Assembly (NCBI RefSeq): GCF_014195095.1
Contig: NZ_JACIBC010000009.1
Location: 1-64,000, forward strand
DNA length: 64,000 nt
Source of the DNA: Rhizobium sp. BK602
GTDB taxonomy: Bacteria > Pseudomonadota > Alphaproteobacteria > Rhizobiales > Rhizobiaceae
Direction of reading: 5' to 3'
The translations under genes were made by a program, and so were the position numbers. This document shows, piece by piece, positions 1 through 9,133 of the stretch. How positions within the stretch are numbered: the stretch's first letter is position 1; each line of letters opens with the position of its first letter. Below the pieces are notes generated by a model. That model ran no database searches. It was not told where the DNA came from and saw nothing but the letters and a program-made list of their open reading frames with translations.

Positions 1-137
1 AAGAACTTGCCGGTGTCGAGATCGTCGAACTGGCTGGAATCGACGATGTTGCAGCCCTGATCGGCCAGATAATTGGCGATCGCAGCCACAATCCCGCGCG
101 TCGATTGGCACGATACCCTCAAAACATAGCTCTTCAT
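1..137 (-). CDS. purU: Formyltetrahydrofolate deformylase, N-terminal part (runs off the window)
   Basis: Only the first 45 complete codons lie in the window, read on the minus strand from the ATG at 137-135. The peptide begins MKSYVLRVSCQSTRGIVAAI and continues with ADQGCNIVDSSQFDD, the N-terminal ACT domain typical of PurU. The enzyme hydrolyses 10-formyl-tetrahydrofolate to formate and tetrahydrofolate in the cytosol. The hydrolase domain lies beyond position 1, so function rests on the ACT domain alone. A purine-rich stretch (AGAGGGAAGAG) just before the ATG is a good ribosome-binding site. Another ACT-domain protein is possible, but the match to the PurU N-terminus is close. Confidence 0.8.
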   Translation of the reverse strand, partial: MKSYVLRVSCQSTRGIVAAIANYLADQGCNIVDSSQFDDLDTGKF

Positions 138-349
138 GTCTCTTCCCTCTTACGGCGGCCCGTGATGTCGCCACCCGCTTATAGCAATCGAAAGGCGCGG
201 GGAAGCTCCCCGCTTCGGATGCGCATTCTCGCTCCGATCTGGATGCTGAGATTAGGACAGGCGGCGGAAAATTCCGTTCCCGTTGCGTCTTCCAGACGCG
301 TATCCCCGTCGTCCGCCGGGGAAAGCATCGGCAAATCGGCGAAAATTGC

Positions 350-1375
350 TCAGGCGATCGCCGCCTGTTTCCTTTTCCACCGTGCCCAGCGGCTGGGCGT
401 GGTCAGCTCATGGACGATCGCCCCACCGATCGCGGATGCGACAAGGCAGCAGCCGATGAAGATCGGCGCGTGCTGCGGGATGTCGATCTTCAGCACGCCG
501 CAGACCACGCGCAGGAAGGCCAGCGTGAAGGCATGGGTGATGTAGATGCTGTAGGAGGCGTCGCCGAGATAGTTCAGCCAGCCGAGGACAGGCAGCCGGG
601 AGAAATCGATCGAGACGGCCGAGTAGACGATGACGATGGCGGGGATACCCCACATATAGGACCGCATGCTGGCGTCGCAGAGCGCCTCGTTGATCAGCAG
701 GAAGGCAAAGCCGACCAGCAGAGCCGGCCATGCGACCGCCTGCGGTAGAAGCACCTTGTCGCGATAGAGCTTGGCAAGGACGACGCCGGCCAGGAACTCG
801 TAGATGATCGGATTGCCGTAGAAGGCGGTGGCCGCCGTCGGCACCGGGAACAGCTGGCAAAGGAGGATGATTGCCGTCATCGCACCGAAAAGGGCGGGAA
901 GCCGCCATGCCTCGCGCACCAAAAGCAGCAGACCGAAGACGAAATAGAAGAACATTTCATAGTTCAGTGTCCAGCCGGGCACGACGACGGGGGTGATGAG
1001 ATCGGGACTGGCGGGATTGTGCCAGGGCAGGAACAGCAGCGAGGCGACAAGATGCGGACCATCGAAGACCGTCGATTTCAGGATGGAGGGTGCGATGAGG
1101 GCGACCGTGGCGGAAAACAATGTCGCCAGCCAGTAGAGCGGCACGATGCGTTGGATGCGGCGGCGATAGAAGTCGAGCGGCCGGATCTCCCGACCCGCCG
1201 TCGTCAACCACATGACGAAGCCGCTGAGCACGAAGAAAATGTCGACGCCGGTCTCGCCGAACAGATGAAGCTGCGTATCGATGCCGCCATCGGGCTTCGG
1301 CACCTGCAGCACCGAATGGAAATAGACGACCATGAGCGCAGCGATCGCGCGCAGATACTGCAACTGAACAAGCAT
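350..1375 (-). CDS. Acyltransferase family 3 membrane protein (ExoZ/OafA-like)
   Basis: A 341-residue polytopic membrane protein beginning MLVQLQYLRAIAALMVVYFH, the standard start of acyltransferase-3 proteins with the conserved His in helix 1. ETGVDIFFVLSGFVMW and the basic RRRIQRIVPLYWL stretch are further family hallmarks. About ten hydrophobic segments follow. Such proteins O-acetylate (or succinylate) surface polysaccharides at the inner membrane. The ATG at 1375 is preferred over the GTG at 1387 because GAGGG lies 6 to 7 bases upstream of it. It follows a polymerase-like gene on the same strand and belongs with the polysaccharide genes to its right. The glycan acceptor cannot be told from sequence. 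Confidence 0.85.
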   Translation of the reverse strand: MLVQLQYLRAIAALMVVYFHSVLQVPKPDGGIDTQLHLFGETGVDIFFVLSGFVMWLTTAGREIRPLDFYRRRIQRIVPLYWLATLFSATVALIAPSILKSTVFDGPHLVASLLFLPWHNPASPDLITPVVVPGWTLNYEMFFYFVFGLLLLVREAWRLPALFGAMTAIILLCQLFPVPTAATAFYGNPIIYEFLAGVVLAKLYRDKVLLPQAVAWPALLVGFAFLLINEALCDASMRSYMWGIPAIVIVYSAVSIDFSRLPVLGWLNYLGDASYSIYITHAFTLAFLRVVCGVLKIDIPQHAPIFIGCCLVASAIGGAIVHELTTPSRWARWKRKQAAIA

Positions 1376-1408
1376 CCCGACCCTCACGCGGCCGGCCGAC
1401 GCGAGGAG

Positions 1409-2653
1409 TCAGCCCGGCACTCTGCTGCCATCTAGCTTTGCCGGCTGTGGCTGGGCGGCGCGCGGCCTGTCCGAAACGCGCATGTAACCGACCAGAAGCC
1501 AGAGCAGCCCGGCAATCTTGATGGAAAAGATCGCCGTGCCGCCGATCATCATATTCAGAAAAATGAAAAGAGAGAGTGAATGGGCGCAACGTCTCTGCGC
1601 CGGGGTCGCGCCTGCCGGATAGAGGCAGACGAACAGCCAGAAGACGATCAGGCCGAAAATGGTCGAGCCGTAGATCAGATAGACATAGCCGCTGTCGGCG
1701 AATTCGCCGATGCGCGCGATCGACAGGCCGAGCATCGACTGGATATCGAGTTCCAGCATCTTCTTGACGGTGACGCCGATGCGGCCGGTGAAGTTGTCGC
1801 CCATTTCGTCCGGCTTCATGAAATGCACGAAGAAGCCGGTGAGGATGATCAGCGGCATCAGCAGGAGGTCGAAGGCTTTCGGGATCTTCGGGAAGACGAA
1901 ATAGCCGACGATGCTGACAAAGGAAAAGATCAGCATGGTGCGCGTGTCGTTGGTGAGCAGGATCAGCACCACGGTCGAGACGAAGAGCACCTTCTCCTTG
2001 CCCGTGAGCCTCGGCCAGAACGAGAGCAGGTAGATGACGATGACACCGCAGAAATTGGCGAGCGACACCTGTTCCAGGAAGAGCGATGAGGAACGATGGT
2101 CGATCAGGCCGAAGGAAAAACGGCCCTCGAAGCCGAGCGCGTTGGCGAAGAGGCCGGTATTGTTGAAGCTCGCCTGCTTGATGCCGCGCGTATTCTCGAA
2201 ATATTCGCCGGGATGGAACAGGCTGACATAGAAGGGCGTGCTGACGATCTCGCAGATCAGGAAGAGCAGCACGCAGAAGCAGCCGATCCGGAAGGCGAGC
2301 TTTACCGTCCGCTCGCTCGCCCAGCTGCCGATGCCGGCAAAGGCGACGATGATCAGCACGTTGCGGAACTGGTCGATGAAGGGCACCCGGTTGAAGATCG
2401 TGATGTAGATGGTGACGATCAGCGTGAAGATCAGGAAGAGAAAGATCGGCAGATCCTCCTCGTAGATGCCCTTTTTCAGCAGATAGGCGACGCTGGAGAG
2501 CATCATCAGGCCCTCGCAGAGCACGACATGCGAGACGGACAGCGGCATGACGTTATGGTTTATGTAGGCGAGGATGCCGTTGTAGAGCAGCGAAAACAGC
2601 GTGATCGCCAGGATCGGGTAATCGATGCGCTGTGTGTCGGTGGGGCTATTCAT
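1409..2653 (-). CDS. O-antigen ligase/polymerase-like membrane protein (Wzy/WaaL type)
   Basis: A roughly 414-residue protein with about ten or more hydrophobic segments and a longer central loop (near residues 130-200, containing NTRGIKQASFNN), as in O-antigen ligases and exopolysaccharide polymerases. TNDTRTMLIFSF in the second half resembles the post-loop segment of this superfamily. The role would be periplasmic-side polymerisation or ligation of lipid-linked repeat units. I place the start at the ATG at 2653 (MNSPTDTQ) because the 14 extra residues available upstream have no ribosome-binding site and look non-coding. It is separated by 33 bases from the downstream acyltransferase, probably in one transcript. 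Polymerase and ligase cannot be distinguished here. Confidence 0.75.
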   Translation of the reverse strand: MNSPTDTQRIDYPILAITLFSLLYNGILAYINHNVMPLSVSHVVLCEGLMMLSSVAYLLKKGIYEEDLPIFLFLIFTLIVTIYITIFNRVPFIDQFRNVLIIVAFAGIGSWASERTVKLAFRIGCFCVLLFLICEIVSTPFYVSLFHPGEYFENTRGIKQASFNNTGLFANALGFEGRFSFGLIDHRSSSLFLEQVSLANFCGVIVIYLLSFWPRLTGKEKVLFVSTVVLILLTNDTRTMLIFSFVSIVGYFVFPKIPKAFDLLLMPLIILTGFFVHFMKPDEMGDNFTGRIGVTVKKMLELDIQSMLGLSIARIGEFADSGYVYLIYGSTIFGLIVFWLFVCLYPAGATPAQRRCAHSLSLFIFLNMMIGGTAIFSIKIAGLLWLLVGYMRVSDRPRAAQPQPAKLDGSRVPG

Positions 2654-2747
2654 GAAATGTCCAGGGCTGCCGCATCCGTCGGCCGGCGCAACCATAGCAG
2701 CGCCGTGATTCGCGACAAAGCGCTATCCGTTCGGGCCTTTCGGACCG

Positions 2748-3827
2748 TCAGCCGCCCGGCTTGACACTGGCGCAGGCCGGCGCGAGTGGCGCCTTTCTGC
2801 CGGCGGCGGCCGTAATGACCTTCATCTGCGGTCGGTCCTTGCCGCTGCGCGGCTGCACGTTGAGTGGCTCCTCGGCCGGCCACCATTCGCCGGCGGCCCA
2901 ATAGGTCCAGCCGAGCCAGACATCGCCGTTGCCCGCCATCACATCGAAGACGCCCTTCAGCCCGTCGAGGCAGGGCTGGCTCGCGGGCGTGCCGAATTCG
3001 CCGAGAAAGCCGCGTTTGCCATTCTCGCGCAGCCAGGTCGTCACGTCGATGAGCCCTTGCCTGGCCGCATCGCTGCCATCGCAGACCGGATGCGTGCCGG
3101 AGCTGTCGGCATCGAGATATTGATGGAATTCATAGGCGTAGAAATCGAGCGGGTCCTTGACGCCGAGCATGACGGTCGCGTTCGCGCCGCCGCCGAGCCT
3201 GTCGGTTCCCCAGCTGGCGGCGCCTGTCCAGTTCGTGCCCGGCACGAGGATGAGATTGCGGGCGCCGACGGTGCGGATGCTGCGAATGGCGGTATTGGCC
3301 GCTTCCAGCCAGTCGGGTGCCTTGATGTCGTGCGGCTCGTTCATCAGGCCAAAGATCACGCCCTTGCGATTGGCGAATTCGGCGGCAAGCCGCGCCCAGA
3401 AGTCGCCGAAGGCGAGGTCGGTTGCGGGCGCCTGCGTCAGTTGCCCCTTGTCGTAATAGCCGAAATTATGAGGGTCGAGGAGGACGGCCATGCCATGCTT
3501 CTGGATAAGATCGACGGCATCCTTGAGCCGCTGTAACTCGGCCCCGTCGAGCGGCTGGCCCAGCACAGGTTGCAGCCGCTCCCATTTGAACGGCAGGCGG
3601 ACGATGGTCATGCCCTTGCCGGCGAAATAGCGCACCGTAGCTTCGGACGGATAGGTGAAATTGGTGCCGGGAACGCCGTCGCGGTCGCCATATTCGGCGC
3701 CGGAGAGATTGATGCCGCGATAGCAGAGCTGCGGCGCGGCAAGGCCGGCATCGGCCCGTGCGACGACGGCGAGCAACAGGGTCGCGGCGAGCGACCGGCG
3801 CAACAGTCTCGTCATCGATCCGGCCAT
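2748..3827 (-). CDS. Secreted glycoside hydrolase family 5 endoglucanase-like protein
   Basis: A 359-residue protein with a signal peptide (basic MTRLLRR, hydrophobic core, cleavage near residue 31). GH5 features are in order: YRGINLSGAEYGD near residue 36, IVRLPFKWERLQP near 75, the acid/base motif LMNEPHD with Glu164, and the nucleophile motif LGEFGTP with Glu277. The predicted activity is hydrolysis of beta-1,4-glucan or a similar beta-glycan in the periplasm or outside the cell. GGGAG lies 7 bases before the ATG. Glycanases are common in polysaccharide loci, where they trim or set the length of the product. It could act on the locus product or on plant cellulose. The family is secure, the substrate is not. 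Confidence 0.88.
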   Translation of the reverse strand: MAGSMTRLLRRSLAATLLLAVVARADAGLAAPQLCYRGINLSGAEYGDRDGVPGTNFTYPSEATVRYFAGKGMTIVRLPFKWERLQPVLGQPLDGAELQRLKDAVDLIQKHGMAVLLDPHNFGYYDKGQLTQAPATDLAFGDFWARLAAEFANRKGVIFGLMNEPHDIKAPDWLEAANTAIRSIRTVGARNLILVPGTNWTGAASWGTDRLGGGANATVMLGVKDPLDFYAYEFHQYLDADSSGTHPVCDGSDAARQGLIDVTTWLRENGKRGFLGEFGTPASQPCLDGLKGVFDVMAGNGDVWLGWTYWAAGEWWPAEEPLNVQPRSGKDRPQMKVITAAAGRKAPLAPACASVKPGG

Positions 3828-4023
3828 TGCAAGCTCCCGCTTTCCCGTCGCGCTAGGCCCGCTTCATGAAGGCCGCCCGGTTGAATATTGGTGAAGAACC
3901 CGGCTTTGCCGGCGTTTGCCGGGGGACTTCATGGGAATGTCCTTAATGTTCCGTTAGCCAAACATTTCTAAACTCCGGGCATCTGCTGCGCGGACCGTGC
4001 GAGCGGGTTCCTGAAAGTCTGGT

Positions 4024-5676
4024 ATGAGCTCATTGGAACGAAGCAAACGATCGAGCCACTTTCCGAGTTGGCGCAGCAACGAGCCTGCCGAAGGGCAGGG
4101 CGAAGGCCTGCGCCTGCGCGGTCCGGTGGTGCGTCCGAGGGATTTCGTCCGTGAGCCCCGGCCCGTTGCCGTCGAGCAGGCAGCCGAGACCGCAAAGCCG
4201 ATACCGCCCGAACAGCCGCGTATGATCGCGCCTGAACCGCAAGCCGCATCGCAGCCGGCAGCCATACCGACCGTGGCCACCACCGCACCGGCCGCCGCCT
4301 CGCCGCCGGCGTCGCCCGTGCTTGCCGCTGACGCCGACGCGCCGCTTCTGGACCTGCGTTCCGCCGTCCGCTCCATCTGGGCGAAGAAACGGCTGGTCCT
4401 GACCCTTGCAGCTGCCGGCGCCGTGCTGGGCGCGGCGATCATCCCCTTATTGCCGCAGAAGTTCACGGCCGAAACCAGCCTTTATTTCGATCCGCGCCAG
4501 GTCGGCGGCGGCGATGCGTCCCAGTCCGCGCCGGTCGCGCCGGAACTGATCCTGACCATGATCGACAGCCAGACGCAGATCCTGTCCTCCGGCAAGGTGC
4601 TCGGCCGGGTGGTCGATGCGCTGAAGCTCGATCAGGACCCGCAATTCGACGGCGGCGCCAGCGGCGAGGCGGCGAAACACATGGCCGCCGCAGTTCTGGC
4701 GAAGGCCGTGCAGATCGCCCGCGAGGCCAGCACCTATGTCGTATCGCTGAAGGTGACGACGCGCGACCCGCAGAAGTCGGCGCTGATCGCCAACCAGCTC
4801 GTTGCATCCTTCCTTGAGGAAGAAAACAAGGCGGCGGCGAACAGCTACCAGACCAGCAATACCGCGCTCGACGGCAGGCTGGACGAGCTGCGCCAGCAGG
4901 TGCTCGCCGCCGAAAAGGCGGTGGAATCCTATCGCGCCGACAACGACATGGTCGCGGTCGAAGGCAACCTGATTTCCGACAAGCGCCTGACCGCGCTGAA
5001 TGAGATGCTGGTGGCTGCCCAGCAGAAGACGATCGAGGCCAAGGCGCGCGCCGACGCCGCCGACAGGCTGAGCTTCGAGGACGTCGTCGCGACCGGACCT
5101 TCGGCCGGGGCGACCGCCGCATCCACATCGCTCGGCAACCTGCGCCAGCAATATGCGGTGCTCGCGGCCAATGTCGGCAGCCTGCAAAGCCAGCTCGGCG
5201 CTCGCCATCCGCGCCTGCTGGCCGCAAAATCCTCGTTGGACAGTCTCGCGGCCGAAATCCGCAGCGAGCTGCAGCGGCAGACGACCTCGGCCCGCGCCGA
5301 TTACGAACAGGCGCGGAAGGCCGAGCAGGATGTCGCCAAGGAGCTTTCGGTGCAGAAGGCCTCGCAGGTCAATACCTCGGGCAAGCTGGTCGGGCTCAAC
5401 GAGTTGCAGCGAAAAGCCGCCGCCGCGCGCGAACAATACGAGGCGCTGCTGAAGCGCTCCGGCCAGACGAGCGACGCCCGCGACCTGTCGCAGAGCAATA
5501 TCCGCGTCATTTCCGAAGCCGAGCCGCCGCTGACCGCGGATGGGCCGAGCCGCAAGGTGATGATGGTCGCCGGTCTGATTGCCGGCGCGGTCTTCGGCAT
5601 GGGGCTCGGCATGGCCTTTGCCGTCTTTGCCGGCCTGTTCCGGCATCCGCTGGTCCGCACCTATCTCGGGAAGTGA
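4024..5676 (+). CDS. Wzz/GumC-like polysaccharide chain-length or export protein
   Basis: A 550-residue inner-membrane protein of the polysaccharide co-polymerase class. Residues 1-115 are a Pro/Ala-rich, presumably cytoplasmic extension; a Wzz-type entry follows (LDLRSAVRSIWAKKRLVL) with a membrane helix near 123-143. The periplasmic part has long coiled-coil stretches (about 270-480, for example LDELRQQVLAAEKAVESYRA) and the GumC-type GARHPRLLAAK segment. A second helix sits near 512-537. No Walker motifs and no tyrosine-kinase domain are present, so any kinase partner is encoded elsewhere. It starts a plus-strand unit leading to the nucleotide-sugar enzyme at 5957. The ATG at 4024 has only a weak ribosome-binding site, so the exact start is less sure. 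Confidence 0.82.
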   Translation: MSSLERSKRSSHFPSWRSNEPAEGQGEGLRLRGPVVRPRDFVREPRPVAVEQAAETAKPIPPEQPRMIAPEPQAASQPAAIPTVATTAPAAASPPASPVLAADADAPLLDLRSAVRSIWAKKRLVLTLAAAGAVLGAAIIPLLPQKFTAETSLYFDPRQVGGGDASQSAPVAPELILTMIDSQTQILSSGKVLGRVVDALKLDQDPQFDGGASGEAAKHMAAAVLAKAVQIAREASTYVVSLKVTTRDPQKSALIANQLVASFLEEENKAAANSYQTSNTALDGRLDELRQQVLAAEKAVESYRADNDMVAVEGNLISDKRLTALNEMLVAAQQKTIEAKARADAADRLSFEDVVATGPSAGATAASTSLGNLRQQYAVLAANVGSLQSQLGARHPRLLAAKSSLDSLAAEIRSELQRQTTSARADYEQARKAEQDVAKELSVQKASQVNTSGKLVGLNELQRKAAAAREQYEALLKRSGQTSDARDLSQSNIRVISEAEPPLTADGPSRKVMMVAGLIAGAVFGMGLGMAFAVFAGLFRHPLVRTYLGK

Positions 5677-5763
5677 CGTCCATTGCCATCTTTTTGCAGC
5701 AAGTCTCTGTTTCAAGATCAAGGATGCAATTGCGCGCCGGCTGTTCTATCTCTCTGCTTTGAC

Positions 5764-5807
5764 GCAATTCCGGACGGAAAGCCGTTGTGCGCTTTTCCTG
5801 GAATTGC
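5764..5807 (+). repeat. Interspersed palindromic element, copy 1 (RIME-like)
   Basis: A 44-base imperfect palindrome bounded by GCAATTCC and GGAATTGC with inner GGAAA/TTTTCC arms. Related copies lie at 7947, 22489, 48460 and 63689. All five are between genes. It resembles the intergenic mosaic elements described in rhizobia; that class name is from memory. Confidence 0.7.
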
Positions 5808-5956
5808 TCTAGAAGTGAATGGGCCCAGAGAATGATTGCTTTTTGCTAATAGAAGCCTGAAGACGATCATACTGAGTCGAGCAATACATGGTGGTGCAAT
5901 TTATGCGAGAGAAGCGGTGTGCCGTTCCGTTGACCGGCGCCGGGGGAAAATGACCG

Positions 5957-7945
5957 ATGGTGCCCGCGGATAAGCTCGTCCTGCCGTTCCTGGCGCTGCC
6001 GCGCTCGACCAAGCGCGCGCTGGCGCTGCTTGTCGATGCCAGCCTTTGCGTGCTGACCGTCTGGTTCGCCTATTGCCTGCGCCTGGATGACTGGGTGATT
6101 CTCGAGGGCGTCGAATGGCTGCCCGCCATCGTCTCCCTGCTCGTCGCCATCCCGATCTTCATCGTCCTCGGCCTTTACCGCGCTATTTTCCGCTATGCCG
6201 GCATGTCGGCCTTCATGACGGTGGTCAAGGCGGTGGCGATCTACGCGCTCGCCTTCATGACGATCTTCACGGCCATCAGCGTGCCGGGCGTCCCGCGCAC
6301 GGTCGGCATTCTACAGCCGCTGCTGCTCCTGATCGCCATCGGCCTGTCGCGCATGTGGACGCGCTATTGGCTCGGCAATGCCTATCAGCGGCTTTTGAAC
6401 CGCAACCAGCTTGCCAAGGTGCTGATCTACGGCGCCGGCGCTTCCGGCCGCCAGCTCGCCGGCGCGCTCGCCAACAGCTCCGAGCTGAACGTCGTCGGCT
6501 ATCTGGACGATGACCGCAACCTGCACGGCAGCATCATGGGCGGCCTGCCGATCTATGATCCGACCGACCTGCCGGCGCTGTCGGCCTCGGGCGATATTCA
6601 CGAAGTGCTGCTTGCGTTGCCGAACGCCTCGCGTCAGCGCCGCAACGAGATCCTCGAAGACATTCGCAAGGCCCGCGTTACCGTGCGCACCATGCCCGAC
6701 CTGACGGCTCTCGCCCAGGGACGCGTTGCCGTGTCCGATCTGCGCGAGCTGGATATCGAGGATCTGCTCGGCCGCAACGTCATCGCGCCCGATCGCGCGC
6801 TGATCGACAAGAACATCCGTGGCAAGGTCGTCATGGTGACCGGTGCCGGCGGCTCGATCGGCAGCGAGCTTTGCCGCCAGATCCTGAAGAACGGCCCCTC
6901 CTGCCTGCTGCTGGTGGAGCAGAACGAGTTCGGGCTCTATGCCATCCATGGCGAACTGGAAAAAACGCTGGCGACGGCGGAAAACAGCGATATCCGCATC
7001 ATCCCCTTCCTGGCCTCCATCCGTGACGGCCATCGGCTTCGGCAGATCATGGAAGCCTGGCGGCCGAAGACCGTCTATCACGCCGCCGCCTACAAGCATG
7101 TGCCGCTCGTCGAATACAATCCCGTCGAGGGCATCCGCAACAATGTGCTGGGAACGCAGACGACGGCCGAGGTGGCGCGCGATTGCGGCGTCGAGGATTT
7201 CGTCCTCATCAGCACCGACAAGGCCGTGCGCCCGACCAATATCATGGGGGCCAGCAAGCGGCTGGCGGAGATGGTGCTGCAGGCGATGGACGCCGACCGC
7301 AAGGCTGGCGTCGAGAGCACGAATTTCGCCATGGTCCGTTTCGGCAACGTGCTCGGCTCCTCCGGCTCCGTCGTGCCGCTCTTCCGCCAGCAGATTCGCG
7401 ATGGCGGGCCGATCACGCTGACACATCCCGACATCACCCGCTATTTCATGACGATCCCCGAGGCGTCGCAGCTCGTCATCCAGGCTGGCGCCATGTCCGG
7501 CGGTGGCGACGTTTTCCTGCTCGACATGGGCGAGCCGGTCCGCATCGCCGATCTCGCGCGCCGCATGGTCGAGTTGTCCGGCCTGACCGTCAGGGATGAG
7601 AACGAGCCCGATGGCGATATCGAGCTGGAGATCACCGGCCTTAGGCCAGGCGAGAAGCTCTACGAAGAGCTGTTGATCGGCGACAATCCGCAGGCGACCA
7701 CGCATCCGCGCATCATGCGGGCCAAGGAGGATTTCCTCCCCTGGGCGGAGCTGTCGAAGAGGCTCGCGGCGCTCGAGAGCGCCCTCGACGAAAACGACAT
7801 ACCGCTGGCGCGGGAACTGCTGCAGAAACTCGTCTCCGGCTACGCGCCGAGCGGGGAGGTGGTCGATCTCGTCTTCCGCGAGCGTGAGGTGGATTTCCCG
7901 CTCGACGAGCCGGGATTCGACAATGCGGTGCGGCTGTCTCCCTGA
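5957..7945 (+). CDS. Nucleotide-sugar 4,6-dehydratase/epimerase, membrane-anchored FlaA1/WbpM/CapD family
   Basis: A 662-residue protein with four N-terminal membrane helices (about 18-135), a first Rossmann-like domain with YGAGASGRQLAG near 158-168, and a second SDR domain whose NAD(P) motif VTGAGGSIGSE is at 294-304. YHAAAYKHVPL and STDKAVRPTNIMGASKR are hallmarks of the WbpM/FlaA1/CapD group, which has Met-Lys in place of the usual SDR Tyr-Lys pair. It should convert a UDP-HexNAc to a 4-keto-6-deoxy or epimerised sugar for surface-glycan assembly at the inner membrane. Length is normal for the long WbpM type. GGGGGA lies about 9 bases before the ATG. It follows the Wzz-like gene after a 280-base gap holding a palindromic repeat. 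Confidence 0.9.
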   Translation: MVPADKLVLPFLALPRSTKRALALLVDASLCVLTVWFAYCLRLDDWVILEGVEWLPAIVSLLVAIPIFIVLGLYRAIFRYAGMSAFMTVVKAVAIYALAFMTIFTAISVPGVPRTVGILQPLLLLIAIGLSRMWTRYWLGNAYQRLLNRNQLAKVLIYGAGASGRQLAGALANSSELNVVGYLDDDRNLHGSIMGGLPIYDPTDLPALSASGDIHEVLLALPNASRQRRNEILEDIRKARVTVRTMPDLTALAQGRVAVSDLRELDIEDLLGRNVIAPDRALIDKNIRGKVVMVTGAGGSIGSELCRQILKNGPSCLLLVEQNEFGLYAIHGELEKTLATAENSDIRIIPFLASIRDGHRLRQIMEAWRPKTVYHAAAYKHVPLVEYNPVEGIRNNVLGTQTTAEVARDCGVEDFVLISTDKAVRPTNIMGASKRLAEMVLQAMDADRKAGVESTNFAMVRFGNVLGSSGSVVPLFRQQIRDGGPITLTHPDITRYFMTIPEASQLVIQAGAMSGGGDVFLLDMGEPVRIADLARRMVELSGLTVRDENEPDGDIELEITGLRPGEKLYEELLIGDNPQATTHPRIMRAKEDFLPWAELSKRLAALESALDENDIPLARELLQKLVSGYAPSGEVVDLVFREREVDFPLDEPGFDNAVRLSP

Positions 7946-7946
7946 G

Positions 7947-7989
7947 GCAATTCAAGGAAAATTCGCGGCGGGTTTGCGTGCGGAATTGT
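7947..7989 (-). repeat. Interspersed palindromic element, copy 2 (diverged, inverted orientation)
   Basis: GCAATTCAAGGAAAA at the left and CGGAATTGTG at the right match the reverse complement of copy 1 with several changes. It starts two bases after the stop codon of the nucleotide-sugar enzyme and ends before the convergent glycosyltransferase, so it could fold in both 3' ends. Confidence 0.55.
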
Positions 7990-8005
7990 GCCGGACGAGA
8001 TCGTC

Positions 8006-8839
8006 TCAGCGTTTGTCCGGCTTCGGCTGAGGTTTGGCCTTCATGGTATAATACCACCGACGAAGCTGATCGCAGGCGCGGAACCAATGCGCCGTCGCCC
8101 GCAGCAGGAAATGCCGCTTCACCGCGCGGTAATGGATGCGCTTGCCGATTGTCGTATCGGCGCGGTGCGGGCTGAAGTCCGCGAGATTTTCCAGCGTGGA
8201 GAAGGTTTCGACCCCGGTTGACCAGCCGCGCTCCAGGGCGACGTCATAGGGCAGCAGCAACTGCTTCAGCGTGACCACCAGCTTCTTTGCCGCGGCGCGA
8301 TTGACGATATAACAGGCGGCCGACCCCTGCGGACCATGCATGCAGCGGCCGACGACGTCGTTTTCACGGGTTTCGGCGATCGGCTTGAAGCCGACCAGGC
8401 GGTGATTGACGAGCTTGACCAGGCGTGCGCCGCAGACGCTGTCCATGGCCGCCAGCGCGCGGGGAACCAGCCTCTCGTTGAGCTCGACATCGTCTTCCAT
8501 GACCAGCGCCATCTTGTCGCCGCTGGCGATGAATTGCTGAAGCGCCAGCAGATGGCTGCGATAACAGCCATATTCGCCGGCCAGAAGTTGGCGCCCGTTA
8601 TGATAGACGAATTGCTGCGGATGGAAATCGATCCGCTCGCTCTCGGGAATCTTGCTGCCGTCGATAGCGGAAACGCGGACGACGTTCAGGCCGTAAAGCA
8701 CGGCCTGGCGGCACAGCCGTTCCCAGCGCTCGTGTGAACGATCGAGGTTGATGACGTAAATCTGGACCTGCCGGGCCAGACAGTCGTCGCCGCTTTCTTG
8801 CGTATGTTCGATGATTCGATTGGCTCGCTCGAGAATCAC
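8006..8839 (-). CDS. Glycosyltransferase family 25 (LPS/surface-glycan glycosyltransferase)
   Basis: A protein of about 277 residues with the GT25 pattern: VQIYVINLDRSHERWERL near the N-terminus, AGEYGCYRSHLLALQQF, and the acidic metal/nucleotide motif LVMEDDVEL. A late GPQGSAACYIVNRAAAKKL stretch also fits. Such enzymes transfer galactose or another hexose to LPS or other glycans at the cytoplasmic face. I use the GTG at 8839, which has GGGAG five bases upstream; a GTG at 8851 is also in frame, and both put about 20 to 30 residues ahead of the conserved domain. It is convergent with the nucleotide-sugar gene and closes the polysaccharide group. The C-terminal KAKPQPKPDKR tail is basic. Confidence 0.85.
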   Translation of the reverse strand: MILERANRIIEHTQESGDDCLARQVQIYVINLDRSHERWERLCRQAVLYGLNVVRVSAIDGSKIPESERIDFHPQQFVYHNGRQLLAGEYGCYRSHLLALQQFIASGDKMALVMEDDVELNERLVPRALAAMDSVCGARLVKLVNHRLVGFKPIAETRENDVVGRCMHGPQGSAACYIVNRAAAKKLVVTLKQLLLPYDVALERGWSTGVETFSTLENLADFSPHRADTTIGKRIHYRAVKRHFLLRATAHWFRACDQLRRWYYTMKAKPQPKPDKR

Positions 8840-9079
8840 CTGTACTCCCACAAGTAGAAATTATGACGACTGCATACTATAGCGCTAGTACCTTTACTAT
8901 ATAACGGTGAGCTTATTTTTCGCAAACCCGGATTCCGGGTGCCCGGCTCATCTTTCGGTAAAAGCGTTCCCGCCATCGTAACTTGCCGTGATCGGCCTTC
9001 ATGTTCACGTCTTCGTTTCCGGTGTCGATTCTGGCCGGCAGCCTGTTGGCCCGGTGCGAGAGCGACATTATATCTGTGA

Positions 9080-9107
9080 CGAGCCCGACGGCTGTTTGTC
9101 GGGTTCG
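9080..9107 (+). promoter_or_regulatory. Hairpin in the presumed 5' leader of the gene at 9134
   Basis: CGAGCCCGAC (9080-9089) and GTCGGGTTCG (9098-9107) form a 10-pair stem with one G-U pair and an 8-base loop. It ends 26 bases before the ATG at 9134. No T-run follows on either strand, so a leader structure is likelier than a terminator. Otherwise nothing is seen in the 8840-9133 gap. Confidence 0.35.
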
Positions 9108-9133
9108 TGCATGCGGAAGGATCGTAAGGCGCC

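Noticed and set aside
105..545. A 146-residue plus-strand frame over the purU-acyltransferase gap
   Set aside because: No ribosome-binding site, no family, and it overlaps the 5' end of purU and the 3' end of the acyltransferase.
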